64,000 nucleotides of DNA from a virus: positions 35,913 through 99,912 of the IMG/VR virus record IMGVR_UViG_3300032240_002557. One strand, given 5' to 3'. Positions 49,581 to 58,744 of this stretch are shown here, piece by piece; the stretch's first letter is position 1; each line of letters begins with the position of its first letter. A program made the position numbers and the translations under genes. The notes below the pieces were generated by a model that was given only the letters and a program-made list of their open reading frames with translations, was not told the origin of the DNA and made no database searches.

Positions 49581-51392
49581 CTAAAAGAAGTCCTTAAAAA
49601 CGTTATAGGTTTCCATTTCCCTCGACGAAGGGTCAGAACTACCGCCAAGTTCTGAGTTTTCTGCCATTTTTTTATTTATGGCATTTTTGTATTTATCTGG
49701 TAAAGTGTCAAATATATCCATTACAGTATAAGCAAAATCCTGATATTCAAACACTGCATTTGCGTTTACGAGGGTCATTGCAATATCATCATTCCCTATT
49801 TGGCTCTGGTAAATACCCCTGCTAGTTTCACCAAAATTGCTCAATTCCATAATCGTAGATCTTTCAGTAGGAATTATTCTGGAGTTCCTTGTATTAATTT
49901 TTAAGTCCTCGCAATACTTCTCTTTTGTCTTTGGTGTCACTTTAACTCCTGCCTTGACTTGTTTAGAACTTTCTGTATGTTTTGTGTAGACGAACATTTC
50001 TGCAAAGAATTTTTCACCTGAAATTAATTTCTCAATTAAATATTCTCCTCTGTAGTCTACCTCTACCACAACCCTCAATTGTTCAGGATTAAAGACCTCA
50101 GTGCAAAGGATCTCTAAAAATACCTTTAATTCCTCTATTTGAATTGTATTAGATTTAAAGAGACCAACTTGTAAGAGCGAGAAAAAATCTGATTCATCTT
50201 CGAAAAATTTCTTTTCCTCAATCATATTCAAAGGTTTAGGCGAAATCTTTAGAATGTTAACTACACTATAGTCTCCCCCTCCCCCGCCTGCAGTATCGAC
50301 AGAAACTACAAATCTTTTACCCTCCCCGTCTTCCCACATATTAGTTGGATCAAAATTAGGATGCCATTTAAGATTACCGTAATCAACTATTGAATTTTGA
50401 AATGGATATAATTCTTTATGTACGAAATCAACTTCGGTCTTTTTAAGTTTTTTGAGCGTATATGAATCTAATAGAAGTTTAGAAGAGCTTAAAAATTGAT
50501 TTCCATATTCCTGATTAAAATCCTCTTCCGATCCTAAGTTTGCAATTTCTTTTCTTTTCCACTCCTCGTCTCTACCTGGAACTTGCCACCAATCCACACG
50601 AATCGGGTTAAATTCATTCTCACCATCTATAGCTGATTTATAAATTTCATAGAATTTATTCATCCCATTTGGCGTTGATGTAATAATGATCCTTGATATT
50701 TTAGAGGAGGAGATTGTCGGATATACTGATTTAAAGAATTGACCGATGAAATTTGGATTAATATGTGCAAACTCATCCATGTATAGGAAGTGAACAGTAA
50801 AACCGATAGATGACTGTTTAGTTGTAGTCTTAGCCATGATTCTACATCCATTGTCGAATTTCATGGTCATAACGTTATAAACAAGTACACCTGGTTTCAA
50901 GAAGAAAGGTAATCCCTTCATAATAATCTTGATCTTGTCCATCAATTCTGTTGCAGTATCACCAATATTAGCAAGAATCATGGCATTTTTATCAAAATTA
51001 AAAAGAAGATACCACAGAAGAAAAATTGAAGAAGTTACGGTCTTACCGCTCTGTCTTGGACTTAAAAAGATATTAAATCTGTGCTCCTGATATTGACTTA
51101 AAATTTGTTCTTGGTAGTCCCTTAAAGTGATTTTTCTAATCCCCTCATCGGTCATTGCATTACAATAAGTATTAGCAAAATATCTAACATCAGATGCACA
51201 TTTTTTAATTTCAGAAATCTCTTCCTCTGTGTATTCGAAAAGAATTCCACCCCTTCTTAGTTCCGGATCATTCTCGTGGAATGGGTTATCAACATCTTTG
51301 AAATCTATACCGTTTTCGTCGGCATTATTGATTATCTTATTGATACGTTCAGTCGTCCAATAATTACTGGACTGTTTTTCCTCTGCTGCCAT
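49581..51392 (-). CDS. gp17: Terminase large subunit, gp17-like
   Basis: 603 aa. ATPase: Walker A SPRQSGKT at 111-118, Walker B LYMDEFA at 203-209, coupling motif STPNG near 235. Nuclease: VSVDTAGGGGGDYSV near 365 with the first metal Asp, then VEVDYRGEYL and later acidic residues. Packs DNA into the head through the portal and cuts the concatemer. It follows the putative small subunit by 2 bases. Confidence 0.95.
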   Translation of the reverse strand: MAAEEKQSSNYWTTERINKIINNADENGIDFKDVDNPFHENDPELRRGGILFEYTEEEISEIKKCASDVRYFANTYCNAMTDEGIRKITLRDYQEQILSQYQEHRFNIFLSPRQSGKTVTSSIFLLWYLLFNFDKNAMILANIGDTATELMDKIKIIMKGLPFFLKPGVLVYNVMTMKFDNGCRIMAKTTTKQSSIGFTVHFLYMDEFAHINPNFIGQFFKSVYPTISSSKISRIIITSTPNGMNKFYEIYKSAIDGENEFNPIRVDWWQVPGRDEEWKRKEIANLGSEEDFNQEYGNQFLSSSKLLLDSYTLKKLKKTEVDFVHKELYPFQNSIVDYGNLKWHPNFDPTNMWEDGEGKRFVVSVDTAGGGGGDYSVVNILKISPKPLNMIEEKKFFEDESDFFSLLQVGLFKSNTIQIEELKVFLEILCTEVFNPEQLRVVVEVDYRGEYLIEKLISGEKFFAEMFVYTKHTESSKQVKAGVKVTPKTKEKYCEDLKINTRNSRIIPTERSTIMELSNFGETSRGIYQSQIGNDDIAMTLVNANAVFEYQDFAYTVMDIFDTLPDKYKNAINKKMAENSELGGSSDPSSREMETYNVFKDFF

Positions 51393-51394
51393 AA

Positions 51395-52192
51395 TTAAAA
51401 TAGATCTTCGTCAAGTTCGATCTTAGTCTCGTCTTCTATTTGTCTTTTTAGCTCATTTTCTGGAGTAATTGAATCTTTCATCTTAGGGTCAATTAATGTC
51501 CTATCTGGTCCTTCTACTACCTGCGCTTTCTTTATTATGACCTCAGTTTTGATTACATTTTGCAATCCTTCCATTAAAGATTTATTACCTCTAACCTTAA
51601 CATTTCCGCCTTCCCCAGATATTCCTGGGATAACTACTGCATTACCATCATCCCCAGTTAAAATTGGTTGTTTGGTATTATCTTGCATTTTAGCCTCTGT
51701 GTTAAGTCCTTTGTAGGTTTTTTCCATTTCTGTTAAATAAGCTTGAAATTTAGCAGGCATTTGCATTAATTGATTTTGCATTGTTGCTAAAACCTCAAAA
51801 TTTCTTGCTTGATACTGTCCACCTGCATCGATTTCATCTAGCATTTTTGTAACAGCGTGTTGGGCAGTTCTAATCTGAAATGCCATGGTAGAAATAGAAA
51901 GAGCATCTATCTTAGCTCTGAAAGTGATATAATCTTTATCGTCTAGTATATCTGAATCAACATAAAATTTAACTAATGATCCTAATATGTTTTTAGCCTC
52001 GTTCTCAACCTCCGTTTTAAGTGTATCAAAATTCATCACTCTAGAAGGTTTCATTGCTGGTATATCAGGCGAACCTAATCCATCTAATACGTCATTATTG
52101 AAGATAAGATCCTCTAACTCTTGTTTTTTCCTAAGTGCATCTTCCTTAGTTAAAGCTGATTCTACTTTATTTTTTACCGGTCTTCTTGGCAT
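51395..52192 (-). CDS. Putative terminase small subunit, gp16-like by position
   Basis: 265 aa. No sequence motif I can name. A charged N-terminus (MPRRPVKNKVESAL), a helical core at about 55-165, and an acidic C-terminus ending IELDEDLF. It sits directly before the large terminase, as gp16 precedes gp17 in T4, and the helical core with acidic tail would fit a ring-forming small terminase. T4 gp16 is 164 aa, so it would be longer. Assignment rests on synteny. Confidence 0.5.
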   Translation of the reverse strand: MPRRPVKNKVESALTKEDALRKKQELEDLIFNNDVLDGLGSPDIPAMKPSRVMNFDTLKTEVENEAKNILGSLVKFYVDSDILDDKDYITFRAKIDALSISTMAFQIRTAQHAVTKMLDEIDAGGQYQARNFEVLATMQNQLMQMPAKFQAYLTEMEKTYKGLNTEAKMQDNTKQPILTGDDGNAVVIPGISGEGGNVKVRGNKSLMEGLQNVIKTEVIIKKAQVVEGPDRTLIDPKMKDSITPENELKRQIEDETKIELDEDLF

Positions 52193-52195
52193 ATA

Positions 52196-54364
52196 TTATC
52201 TATTTTTAGCGATCTTTGGTAATCTTAATACAGGTTTAGCATTATCTATTACGATTGCTAATTGTGAATCACCCACCACGTTTTGGTTTAGCAGTGCGGA
52301 TTGCTTCTCTTTTTCTATCATATATTCAAAAATCCTTAAATTTGTTAAAAATAGAGGACTTCCTAGAACTTTATATGAGTTATTTTGGGTGTTCCAATAA
52401 ACACTTTGATTGTCAGTATCTTTCTCTGAAGTTAGAGAAAATGAATATTTTGAAGCATTTATTCCCTCTTTGGAATGAATTAACCCAAGATCTGATGTCT
52501 GTGCAGTAGGGTCATCAGGATTATAAAGCATCGCCCACACGTCAATAGAGTGCTGTTTAAAGACGTTAGAAAAATTGAAGACAAAACCATACCAATCGTC
52601 TAAAGATGGTATAAATTGACCTATAGATGACGTAGTACCAGCTCCAAAAGGTGATAGGATCTCTAGGTCGTTTACTAGAATTCTGAATGAACCAGTTTGA
52701 AGATATTCATTACTAGTTTCGGAGGTATTTGTACCAGACCAAATCATTTGAATTGAAATTCCTTGTCCATCTTTCATCCCATAAAGGAAAGTTCTAGCTT
52801 GAGCCTTTTGGGCTTTCCAAGTTGCAATCGATCCATTGATCGGTGCTCCTGAATCTCTAACGGTGAATTTATAAGCATCTTCAATTCCTAATACTTTAAA
52901 ACCTCCTGATTTTGTTCCATCTGCTAAAATCGAAACATATCCTTCTGGATTTGTTCCCATGGTTAACTTGTGTGCAATAGGATATGTTGAATATGTTATA
53001 ACCCCATCACCCTGCTCATAAGACGTTATTGCAACTTTAGATGCAGGTCTATTTACTAGTCTTGTTTTATCAATATAATTTCTAGTCTTAAACCAACAGG
53101 TGAAGGAAACCTCGCCGTCTTCACCTAGGAAAGGCAAAGATTTGTATCTAATAGCTTGTCTTTGCTCATCTTGTTTTGCACTTGCTGTTGGATCATCATA
53201 TAAAAACTTCTCTAAATCGTAATAGCTGTTAGCTACTATAGTCCAGTTATTGTTTAAATCGTGTTCTATAATAGGTAAATAATGATCGATGTAATCCCTA
53301 GTAGGATCTTCATTTCTCCTTTGTGAAGAAACATAATACTGTTGTTTCTTAGTTACTTTTTCTATTTCATCTTTTGTCTCTGCTCCAAAAAGATCCTCAG
53401 TATTAACAGTATAGTCTTTAAGTTCTTTTTCCGCTACCGGATTATTAAATACTGTATTTTTCTTAACTTCATACTTCATCAATTGACATTTGAAGTATAC
53501 TGGATACAGATTAAAATCCCTGTGCAAGTATGTTGATTCTATCTGATAGATCCTATTTGTTAGGGGGAAAAATATAATATCTCTTTTTCTTGGCGCTGAT
53601 CCTTTTCCAAAAAATCCTTCGAAATATTTTCTATCAATATGAATTTCCAAAGGTTGTTCAAATTGAATCCCGAATGTATCGTAGATTGGTTTGTTATCAG
53701 GGAAGTTATTCCCGGGTACCATTACTTTAATGCATTTCTCGTCAACGACATCGAATAGACTATATTCCTTTAAAACAACGTCTTTTCCTCTTCCTGCAGG
53801 CTGAACCGAATAATAATTAACGTCGTGTCCGAATAATGTATTTACAGTTTTACTTAAATCCTGGTAGATATTAATACCTCTATTTACATCATAAGGTTTA
53901 AAAAGTTTATCCGGAGCACAATCGTTAAATATAACAGATTTAGTGTAAAGCTCATTTGAGCACAATACAGTAGGTTTAGTTACAAGATCTCTATAGTCTA
54001 TAACTTTATATGCTAAATCTGGTTCAAAATTTTCTAAAGAAATCGGCGTATCTAATTTCGCACCTTCTGGATAACTTGGACTAGCATGTTCATCAGAAAC
54101 CGCTGTAAATTTGAATTCTAAATAAAGATCCTTGTCTGGATTTAATTCCAAAGCTTGCACACTTTCTTCGGTCAAAGGTTGGTATAAGGACCAGTTGCTA
54201 TTATTCAAGCTCCATCTGAATTCCTTATTTAAATAGATACTTTGCCCGCTCTCTCCAGCAGTATCAATAACCCATCCTCTAAACTTCTCAACTAGCTTAA
54301 AAGGAGCGTTGTAGCTTATAATTCTGTAGTTTCCTACATTAGAAAAATTGATTGCTTCGGTCAT
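52196..54364 (-). CDS. gp14: Neck protein gp14-like with extra C-terminal LamG-like domain
   Basis: 722 aa. Residues about 190-310 match the T4 neck protein family: LKEYSLFDVVDEK, DTFGIQFEQPLEIHIDRKYF, PRKRDIIFFPLTNRIYQIE, YPVYFKCQLMKYE. T4 gp14 is 256 aa. The remaining C-terminal ~330 residues (SFTCWFKTRNYIDKTRL..., DDWYGFVFNFSNVFKQHSIDVWAML..., LTNLRIFEYMIEKEKQSALL) look like a concanavalin/LamG-type sandwich. The extra domain would project from the neck. GATATATA lies 6 bases before the ATG, closer than usual. Confidence 0.68.
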   Translation of the reverse strand: MTEAINFSNVGNYRIISYNAPFKLVEKFRGWVIDTAGESGQSIYLNKEFRWSLNNSNWSLYQPLTEESVQALELNPDKDLYLEFKFTAVSDEHASPSYPEGAKLDTPISLENFEPDLAYKVIDYRDLVTKPTVLCSNELYTKSVIFNDCAPDKLFKPYDVNRGINIYQDLSKTVNTLFGHDVNYYSVQPAGRGKDVVLKEYSLFDVVDEKCIKVMVPGNNFPDNKPIYDTFGIQFEQPLEIHIDRKYFEGFFGKGSAPRKRDIIFFPLTNRIYQIESTYLHRDFNLYPVYFKCQLMKYEVKKNTVFNNPVAEKELKDYTVNTEDLFGAETKDEIEKVTKKQQYYVSSQRRNEDPTRDYIDHYLPIIEHDLNNNWTIVANSYYDLEKFLYDDPTASAKQDEQRQAIRYKSLPFLGEDGEVSFTCWFKTRNYIDKTRLVNRPASKVAITSYEQGDGVITYSTYPIAHKLTMGTNPEGYVSILADGTKSGGFKVLGIEDAYKFTVRDSGAPINGSIATWKAQKAQARTFLYGMKDGQGISIQMIWSGTNTSETSNEYLQTGSFRILVNDLEILSPFGAGTTSSIGQFIPSLDDWYGFVFNFSNVFKQHSIDVWAMLYNPDDPTAQTSDLGLIHSKEGINASKYSFSLTSEKDTDNQSVYWNTQNNSYKVLGSPLFLTNLRIFEYMIEKEKQSALLNQNVVGDSQLAIVIDNAKPVLRLPKIAKNR

Positions 54365-54370
54365 CTTACG

Positions 54371-54378
54371 TATATATC
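54371..54378 (-). promoter_or_regulatory. Late-type promoter motif GATATATA
   Basis: Minus-strand octamer only 6 bases before the ATG at 54364. Perfect match, but with a very short leader. Confidence 0.45.
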
Positions 54379-54386
54379 AGTAAGAT

Positions 54387-55184
54387 TTACCTTATGGTAT
54401 TCTTAGAGATGTTTAAGGTACTCTTAAGGATTGAACTATTATCAGGAGGTGCTACTCCGTAATCAATAGAAACCTTAATACCACCCTGCATCAAATTACC
54501 CCTAAATCTTTCAGTACTAAGATCTAACTGTGGTAAATAAGTCTCTGCATTCACAGTTAAACTTAGGGTTACACCCTCGCCTCTGCTACTTCCGTAACTG
54601 AAATTAAATTGATTTGGGGTCTTTTCCGGAATCTGATCGGGTAAAGAAACCTGAACTGGTATTCTAAATCCATTGTATTCATAATAATAAACAAAGTTTT
54701 TAAATAAAACCTCAATAACTCTTGCCTGGATCTTAAGAGCATCAGTAACAGTATCTACTTTTATCTTCAAGTTGAATGATGCATCTATTGGGATAGGTGA
54801 CAAATAAGATGAATATGCTTTTACCTCTGCTCCCCCGTTAGCTTGAACTATATTTTTTTCATAGGTTCCCCTTACATACTTATTTGTTGAAGAGGATGTA
54901 TTAATTCTAGAACTTGTATATTCAATGATACCCCTAGGAATAACATCATAATTTCCTTCAGCAAAAGCTGGATTACCGTCGCAATCTCCATAATTCAAAT
55001 AAAAATCCTGTAAAAAAGATTCATCACCAGCTAAAGAATAGAAGAAGGGAATGAATATTTCCTGGACTTTTCCTGAGCTAGTTGTTTGGAAATATGTTAT
55101 TTTCTCATTAAGAGATTTTAACATTCCGATGATTAATCCCCTGAAGAAAATATCATCACTATTAAATTTGTCTAAAAAATTCAT
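54387..55184 (-). CDS. gp15: Proximal tail sheath stabilisation protein, gp15-like
   Basis: 265 aa from the ATG at 55184. An in-frame ATG at 55214 would overlap the upstream gene by 23 bases, whereas 55184 is preceded by the A-rich leader TTTAAAAAATAT, so it is preferred. Pattern FIPFFYSLAGDESFLQDFYLNYGD, VIPRGIIEYTSSRINTSSSTNKYVRG, SPIPIDASFNLKIKVD, YEYNGFRIPVQVSLPD follows the T4 gp15 layout (IPR, SPIP-, ARVIEVLFKNF). In T4, gp15 caps the tail and joins it to the neck. It lies next to the gp14-like gene, as expected. Confidence 0.6.
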   Translation of the reverse strand: MNFLDKFNSDDIFFRGLIIGMLKSLNEKITYFQTTSSGKVQEIFIPFFYSLAGDESFLQDFYLNYGDCDGNPAFAEGNYDVIPRGIIEYTSSRINTSSSTNKYVRGTYEKNIVQANGGAEVKAYSSYLSPIPIDASFNLKIKVDTVTDALKIQARVIEVLFKNFVYYYEYNGFRIPVQVSLPDQIPEKTPNQFNFSYGSSRGEGVTLSLTVNAETYLPQLDLSTERFRGNLMQGGIKVSIDYGVAPPDNSSILKSTLNISKNTIR

Positions 55185-55191
55185 ATATTTT

Positions 55192-55509
55192 TTAAATATT
55201 TCTACTTTGGTCAACAGTAACGGTAACCACAGGAACTAGAGTATATTTGAACTTAATCAGTTCGTTTTTCTGATTTCTGTAAGTTGGGTGTGTAAACAAC
55301 TCTTTAAAATAAAAATCGTCGCTCATCTCGTAAACCTCGGTAGTATAAGGGTCAGTCAAGAATTCTTTTCCCCTTGCAGCAGATACTGGATTTTCAAATT
55401 TGTAAACAAAAAATTCACTCTGCTTTAAACTAGAATGAATTCTTTTATTGTTTTTAACAACAAAGAAATATGAATATCTGGATATTTCGTTTCTTGATAA
55501 TGTAGCCAT
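55192..55509 (-). CDS. Small hypothetical protein of the neck cluster
   Basis: 105 aa. Mixed alpha/beta, aromatic-rich (RYSYFFVVKNNKRI, DDFYFKELFTHPTYRNQ). The first gene of the neck-terminase-tail run. T4 has gp13 in a comparable place, but it is 309 aa and no likeness is visible. AATATATA lies 5 bases before the ATG. Function unknown. Confidence 0.55.
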   Translation of the reverse strand: MATLSRNEISRYSYFFVVKNNKRIHSSLKQSEFFVYKFENPVSAARGKEFLTDPYTTEVYEMSDDFYFKELFTHPTYRNQKNELIKFKYTLVPVVTVTVDQSRNI

Positions 55510-55514
55510 ATCCG

Positions 55515-55522
55515 TATATATT
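55515..55522 (-). promoter_or_regulatory. Late-like promoter motif AATATATA (variant)
   Basis: Minus-strand variant 5 bases before the ATG at 55509, in the 19-base gap after the gp46-like gene. Its place between recombination and tail genes fits a late switch. Confidence 0.35.
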
Positions 55523-55528
55523 GATTTT

Positions 55529-57193
55529 TTAAACTTTCTCTATAAGCAGATCTGAGAAATTGTTTCTCTTTTGAATCTCCATTTTATAATCAAAGATTTC
55601 AGTAGGCATAGGTGCGTGGTTAATTACAAAGACATTTAATCCTAGATCATCACATATTTTTCTCAATGTGTTTAGGATCGTGTATACGCCGTCAGGATCT
55701 ACAGAACTAAATATTTCATCCAGGAAAAGCAAGTTTATAGAACTAAATCTTATCTTCATTAGCTTAATAACAGAAAGTAAAACTGCAAAATCTACTTTTT
55801 TCATCTCTCCGGTACTCAATGTTGATATAGATATTTCCTCTCCCATGTGGATAACAGATGCATTAAAATCCTCATCAAAAGTAACAGTGTATGAAAGATG
55901 GAGTGAATTCATCAATTCAGCAATATTGTTATTAAGTGAGGGGAGAATAGTTTTTAAAGCTAATTGTTTAATTCCCTTATCTCCTAGAATATCTTCTATT
56001 TTCTTAACCCATTCGTTCTTTCTGTCCTCTTTAGCCCTATCGTCAGTGTACTCTTGGATTGCAGTTCTTGTGTCTTCCGCTAATTTGCTCAAAGAAGATA
56101 ATCCGCTTGCTGCTGTATTTGATTTTAATTTCTTAAGTTCTTCTTTAGCTGAATTTATGTTTACCGTGATCTTATTTCCCTTTGTTGAAATATCTGCTTT
56201 CTGTGCTTTTAACTCTCCTTCTTGATTTGTTGCATTATCGTAATTCTCCTGAGCTTGTTTTATTTGCCCATCAAATTCACCTATCTGCTTAAATAATTCG
56301 TCCTTTACCCCTTGATGAAAAGCCCCAGACAAATCACCTGAGCAAGTAGGACATTTATCCTGTTCGTATAATCTTAATTTCTGTTCAATGGATCTTTTGG
56401 ATTCTTTTGCAGAAGTAAGTAATCGATATGAATTTCTAACTTCTTGAATTACGTCAGATTCAAGTGCACTAAATTCTTTTGCTTTCTTATTATGTAGTTC
56501 CATTAAGGAAGAAAACTTGGATATTTTATCTTCTATCTCTGATATCTTTTCCTTCGAATCCTCTTTTATTTTTTCTGATAAGGATTCGAGTTCTTCTTGT
56601 GTTCTTGTTAATGTTTTTCCGAGAGCTGAAATCTCACCATTTAATCTAATTAGATTCTCTTTAATTGCTTTGGATTCTTCTTTTAATAAATCTCTCATTT
56701 CATTAATGACGTAAAATCCAAATATTTTATCTATGATAGATTTCTTATCAGCAGGTGTCATTTTAAGAAAACTCTTAAAATCGTTAATCGAAAGAGAAAT
56801 TGTATTATTGAATACGTAATTAGGTATTTGTATAATATCATCTGTTAGATAATCTTGAACAGATCTTGCACCTGCTTTATCATAAAGTGATCCACCAACA
56901 TAGAGATTAAAGACAGAAGGGTCTAATCCTCTTTCAACAGAATATTCTTCACCGTTTGAGATAAATGTTATTTTAACCCAAGCATTTCCGTTTATTCTAT
57001 TTGGAATATCCTTAAGTTTCTTCCCCTCTAATTTTCCATAAAGGCCAAAAGTTATAACATCTGAAATAGTCGATTTACCTGCTCCATTTTCTCCAACTAC
57101 TAAGTATAGCCCTGTTTCTTCGTTAAAAGAAAGTGTTTGAAGCTTATTGCCGTAAGAAGCAAAATTTCTCCACTCTATTTTAGTTAATTTCAT
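55529..57193 (-). CDS. gp46: SbcC/Rad50-like recombination subunit, gp46-like
   Basis: 554 aa (T4 gp46 is 560). Walker A GENGAGKS at 34-41, a central coiled coil with zinc-hook CPTC (Cys281, Cys284), signature LSTGEMKKVDF and Walker B LLFLDEIFSSVD near the C-terminus. Forms the Mre11-Rad50-like nuclease complex with gp47 to resect DNA ends for recombination-dependent replication. Its start overlaps the gp47 stop by 4 bases. Confidence 0.93.
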   Translation of the reverse strand: MKLTKIEWRNFASYGNKLQTLSFNEETGLYLVVGENGAGKSTISDVITFGLYGKLEGKKLKDIPNRINGNAWVKITFISNGEEYSVERGLDPSVFNLYVGGSLYDKAGARSVQDYLTDDIIQIPNYVFNNTISLSINDFKSFLKMTPADKKSIIDKIFGFYVINEMRDLLKEESKAIKENLIRLNGEISALGKTLTRTQEELESLSEKIKEDSKEKISEIEDKISKFSSLMELHNKKAKEFSALESDVIQEVRNSYRLLTSAKESKRSIEQKLRLYEQDKCPTCSGDLSGAFHQGVKDELFKQIGEFDGQIKQAQENYDNATNQEGELKAQKADISTKGNKITVNINSAKEELKKLKSNTAASGLSSLSKLAEDTRTAIQEYTDDRAKEDRKNEWVKKIEDILGDKGIKQLALKTILPSLNNNIAELMNSLHLSYTVTFDEDFNASVIHMGEEISISTLSTGEMKKVDFAVLLSVIKLMKIRFSSINLLFLDEIFSSVDPDGVYTILNTLRKICDDLGLNVFVINHAPMPTEIFDYKMEIQKRNNFSDLLIEKV

Positions 57194-58284
57194 TCTTGTG
57201 AATCTTTATCTGTTGTTCTTTTATAAAGTACCTTGATCGTCTTTTTCATTTTATCCTTCACCTCGTCAGGTTCATCTAGCGTTTCGATGTATTCGTCTGC
57301 AAAATCTAGAATTGAAAAGTTTCTACCATCAAGATTAAATAGTGTTTCGTCTACACTCTCGCTCTGTCTATTATCAGTTATCGGCGTAAAGGTTGTTTTA
57401 AGCTGCGTAGCTACCATTTCAGTTAATATCCCTAATGAAGCTTTGACAGCAAGTTTAGGATCGATTAAAACATCTACAAAGTTGTTTCTAAATAGATCCT
57501 CTAATTCGTTAGGTGTTTTTTCCAGAACTGAATCAAATCCTATTCTAATAAACTTAGGTGAGAAATCATTATCGAAAAGAATCTCTTCTTCCGATTCAAG
57601 ATCCAAAAGGAGTATAGCTTTTCTATTATCCATATCTGATCTTGTCAATTGATACGGGGAACCTAACATTCTTACCTTTCCAAAATTTTGAGAATAGTGA
57701 ATATGTCCAGAATAGACTCTTTTAAAGTTTTCTAGTTTATTGTATCCTATGCCATCCTCGATCTTAGTAAATTTATTAAAGCTTAATCCTCTAATATCGG
57801 TGTGACAAAATAAATAATCATGTTCTGGGATTTCAGAAAGTAGTTCAGCAGCTGCTTCTTCGTTAGTTCTCCACGGCATTAAGAAAGCTTTTCTTTCACC
57901 AAATTGAATACTGATTGGCTCCTCGTAAACTTTTATGCCCGGAATAAATTTTAAAGAAGTTAATGAATTGATATCATTGGATTCTTTAGAATAACAATCA
58001 TGATTGCCTGCAATGATAAAAATACCATCTTTAAAAATTGTTGATAATTCACCAAAAATCTCTACGCAAAGATTTAGAACTTTTAAATTTATACTTTGCC
58101 TTGAATCGTAAACATCACCAAGATGAACCAGGACATCCCCTGGTTTATATTCTTTTTTAACTAGCGGAATAAACCATTCGAAAAAATACTTTCTCATTAT
58201 CTGTATCCACTCTTCTGAACTGTTTCTGACACCTAAATGCGTGTCAGTAATCATCCATAATCTTTTTGCGTTTGGTAAATTCAT
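57190..58284 (-). CDS. gp47: SbcD/Mre11-like nuclease, gp47-like
   Basis: 364 aa calcineurin-like phosphoesterase. DTHLG at 14-18, HLGDVYD near 55, AGNHDCYS near 95, FCHTDIRG near 160, SGHIHYSQNF near 192 supply the two-metal site. Partner of the gp46-like ATPase. About 25 residues longer than T4 gp47 (339 aa), mainly at the C-terminus. Confidence 0.93.
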   Translation of the reverse strand: MNLPNAKRLWMITDTHLGVRNSSEEWIQIMRKYFFEWFIPLVKKEYKPGDVLVHLGDVYDSRQSINLKVLNLCVEIFGELSTIFKDGIFIIAGNHDCYSKESNDINSLTSLKFIPGIKVYEEPISIQFGERKAFLMPWRTNEEAAAELLSEIPEHDYLFCHTDIRGLSFNKFTKIEDGIGYNKLENFKRVYSGHIHYSQNFGKVRMLGSPYQLTRSDMDNRKAILLLDLESEEEILFDNDFSPKFIRIGFDSVLEKTPNELEDLFRNNFVDVLIDPKLAVKASLGILTEMVATQLKTTFTPITDNRQSESVDETLFNLDGRNFSILDFADEYIETLDEPDEVKDKMKKTIKVLYKRTTDKDSQE

Positions 58285-58285
58285 C

Positions 58286-58744
58286 CTAGAATATTTTCTT
58301 GATTTTCTTTTTAGAAACTATACCAAATTTTTGGTCCATTTCATTAACTATTGTTTCCTTATATTTCATATGAATTAATTCATACGCTTTTAAATAACCT
58401 ACATTCATAAAATCACAAATCGAAACAAACTTTTCAACCATTGTGAATTCAGTTCCGTCCATTTCTTCCAAAAGATCTTGAAAAAGAAAGGGTATAAGAT
58501 CCTTCGGTATTTTTTTGTTTGGACCTAATGCACACCAACGGGATCTATGAAAGATGTCATACACTAAAGAATTAAGAGCTGAAAGGTGCCTGTAATTTTC
58601 ATCGTCTTCATCTTTAGATGCTTTGAATGATCTATAATCTCTTGTAGTATCTTCAATTTGCAAATATTCTTCGTGTATTGGGGTTACTTCTTCGGTGGTA
58701 GATTCGTCTTTAACTTCCTCCTCGATCAATTTCTTTTGTTTCAT
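58286..58744 (-). CDS. Hypothetical protein between helicase and gp47
   Basis: 152 aa. Acidic, low-complexity N-terminus (EEEVKDESTTEEV), then a helical domain at about 60-150 with HRSRWCALGPNKKIPKDLIPFLF and a basic end KKKIKKIF. No homologue recognised. It starts within the helicase stop (1-base overlap), so it is co-translated. A helicase loader or other replication accessory is an inference from position. Confidence 0.5.
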   Translation of the reverse strand: MKQKKLIEEEVKDESTTEEVTPIHEEYLQIEDTTRDYRSFKASKDEDDENYRHLSALNSLVYDIFHRSRWCALGPNKKIPKDLIPFLFQDLLEEMDGTEFTMVEKFVSICDFMNVGYLKAYELIHMKYKETIVNEMDQKFGIVSKKKIKKIF

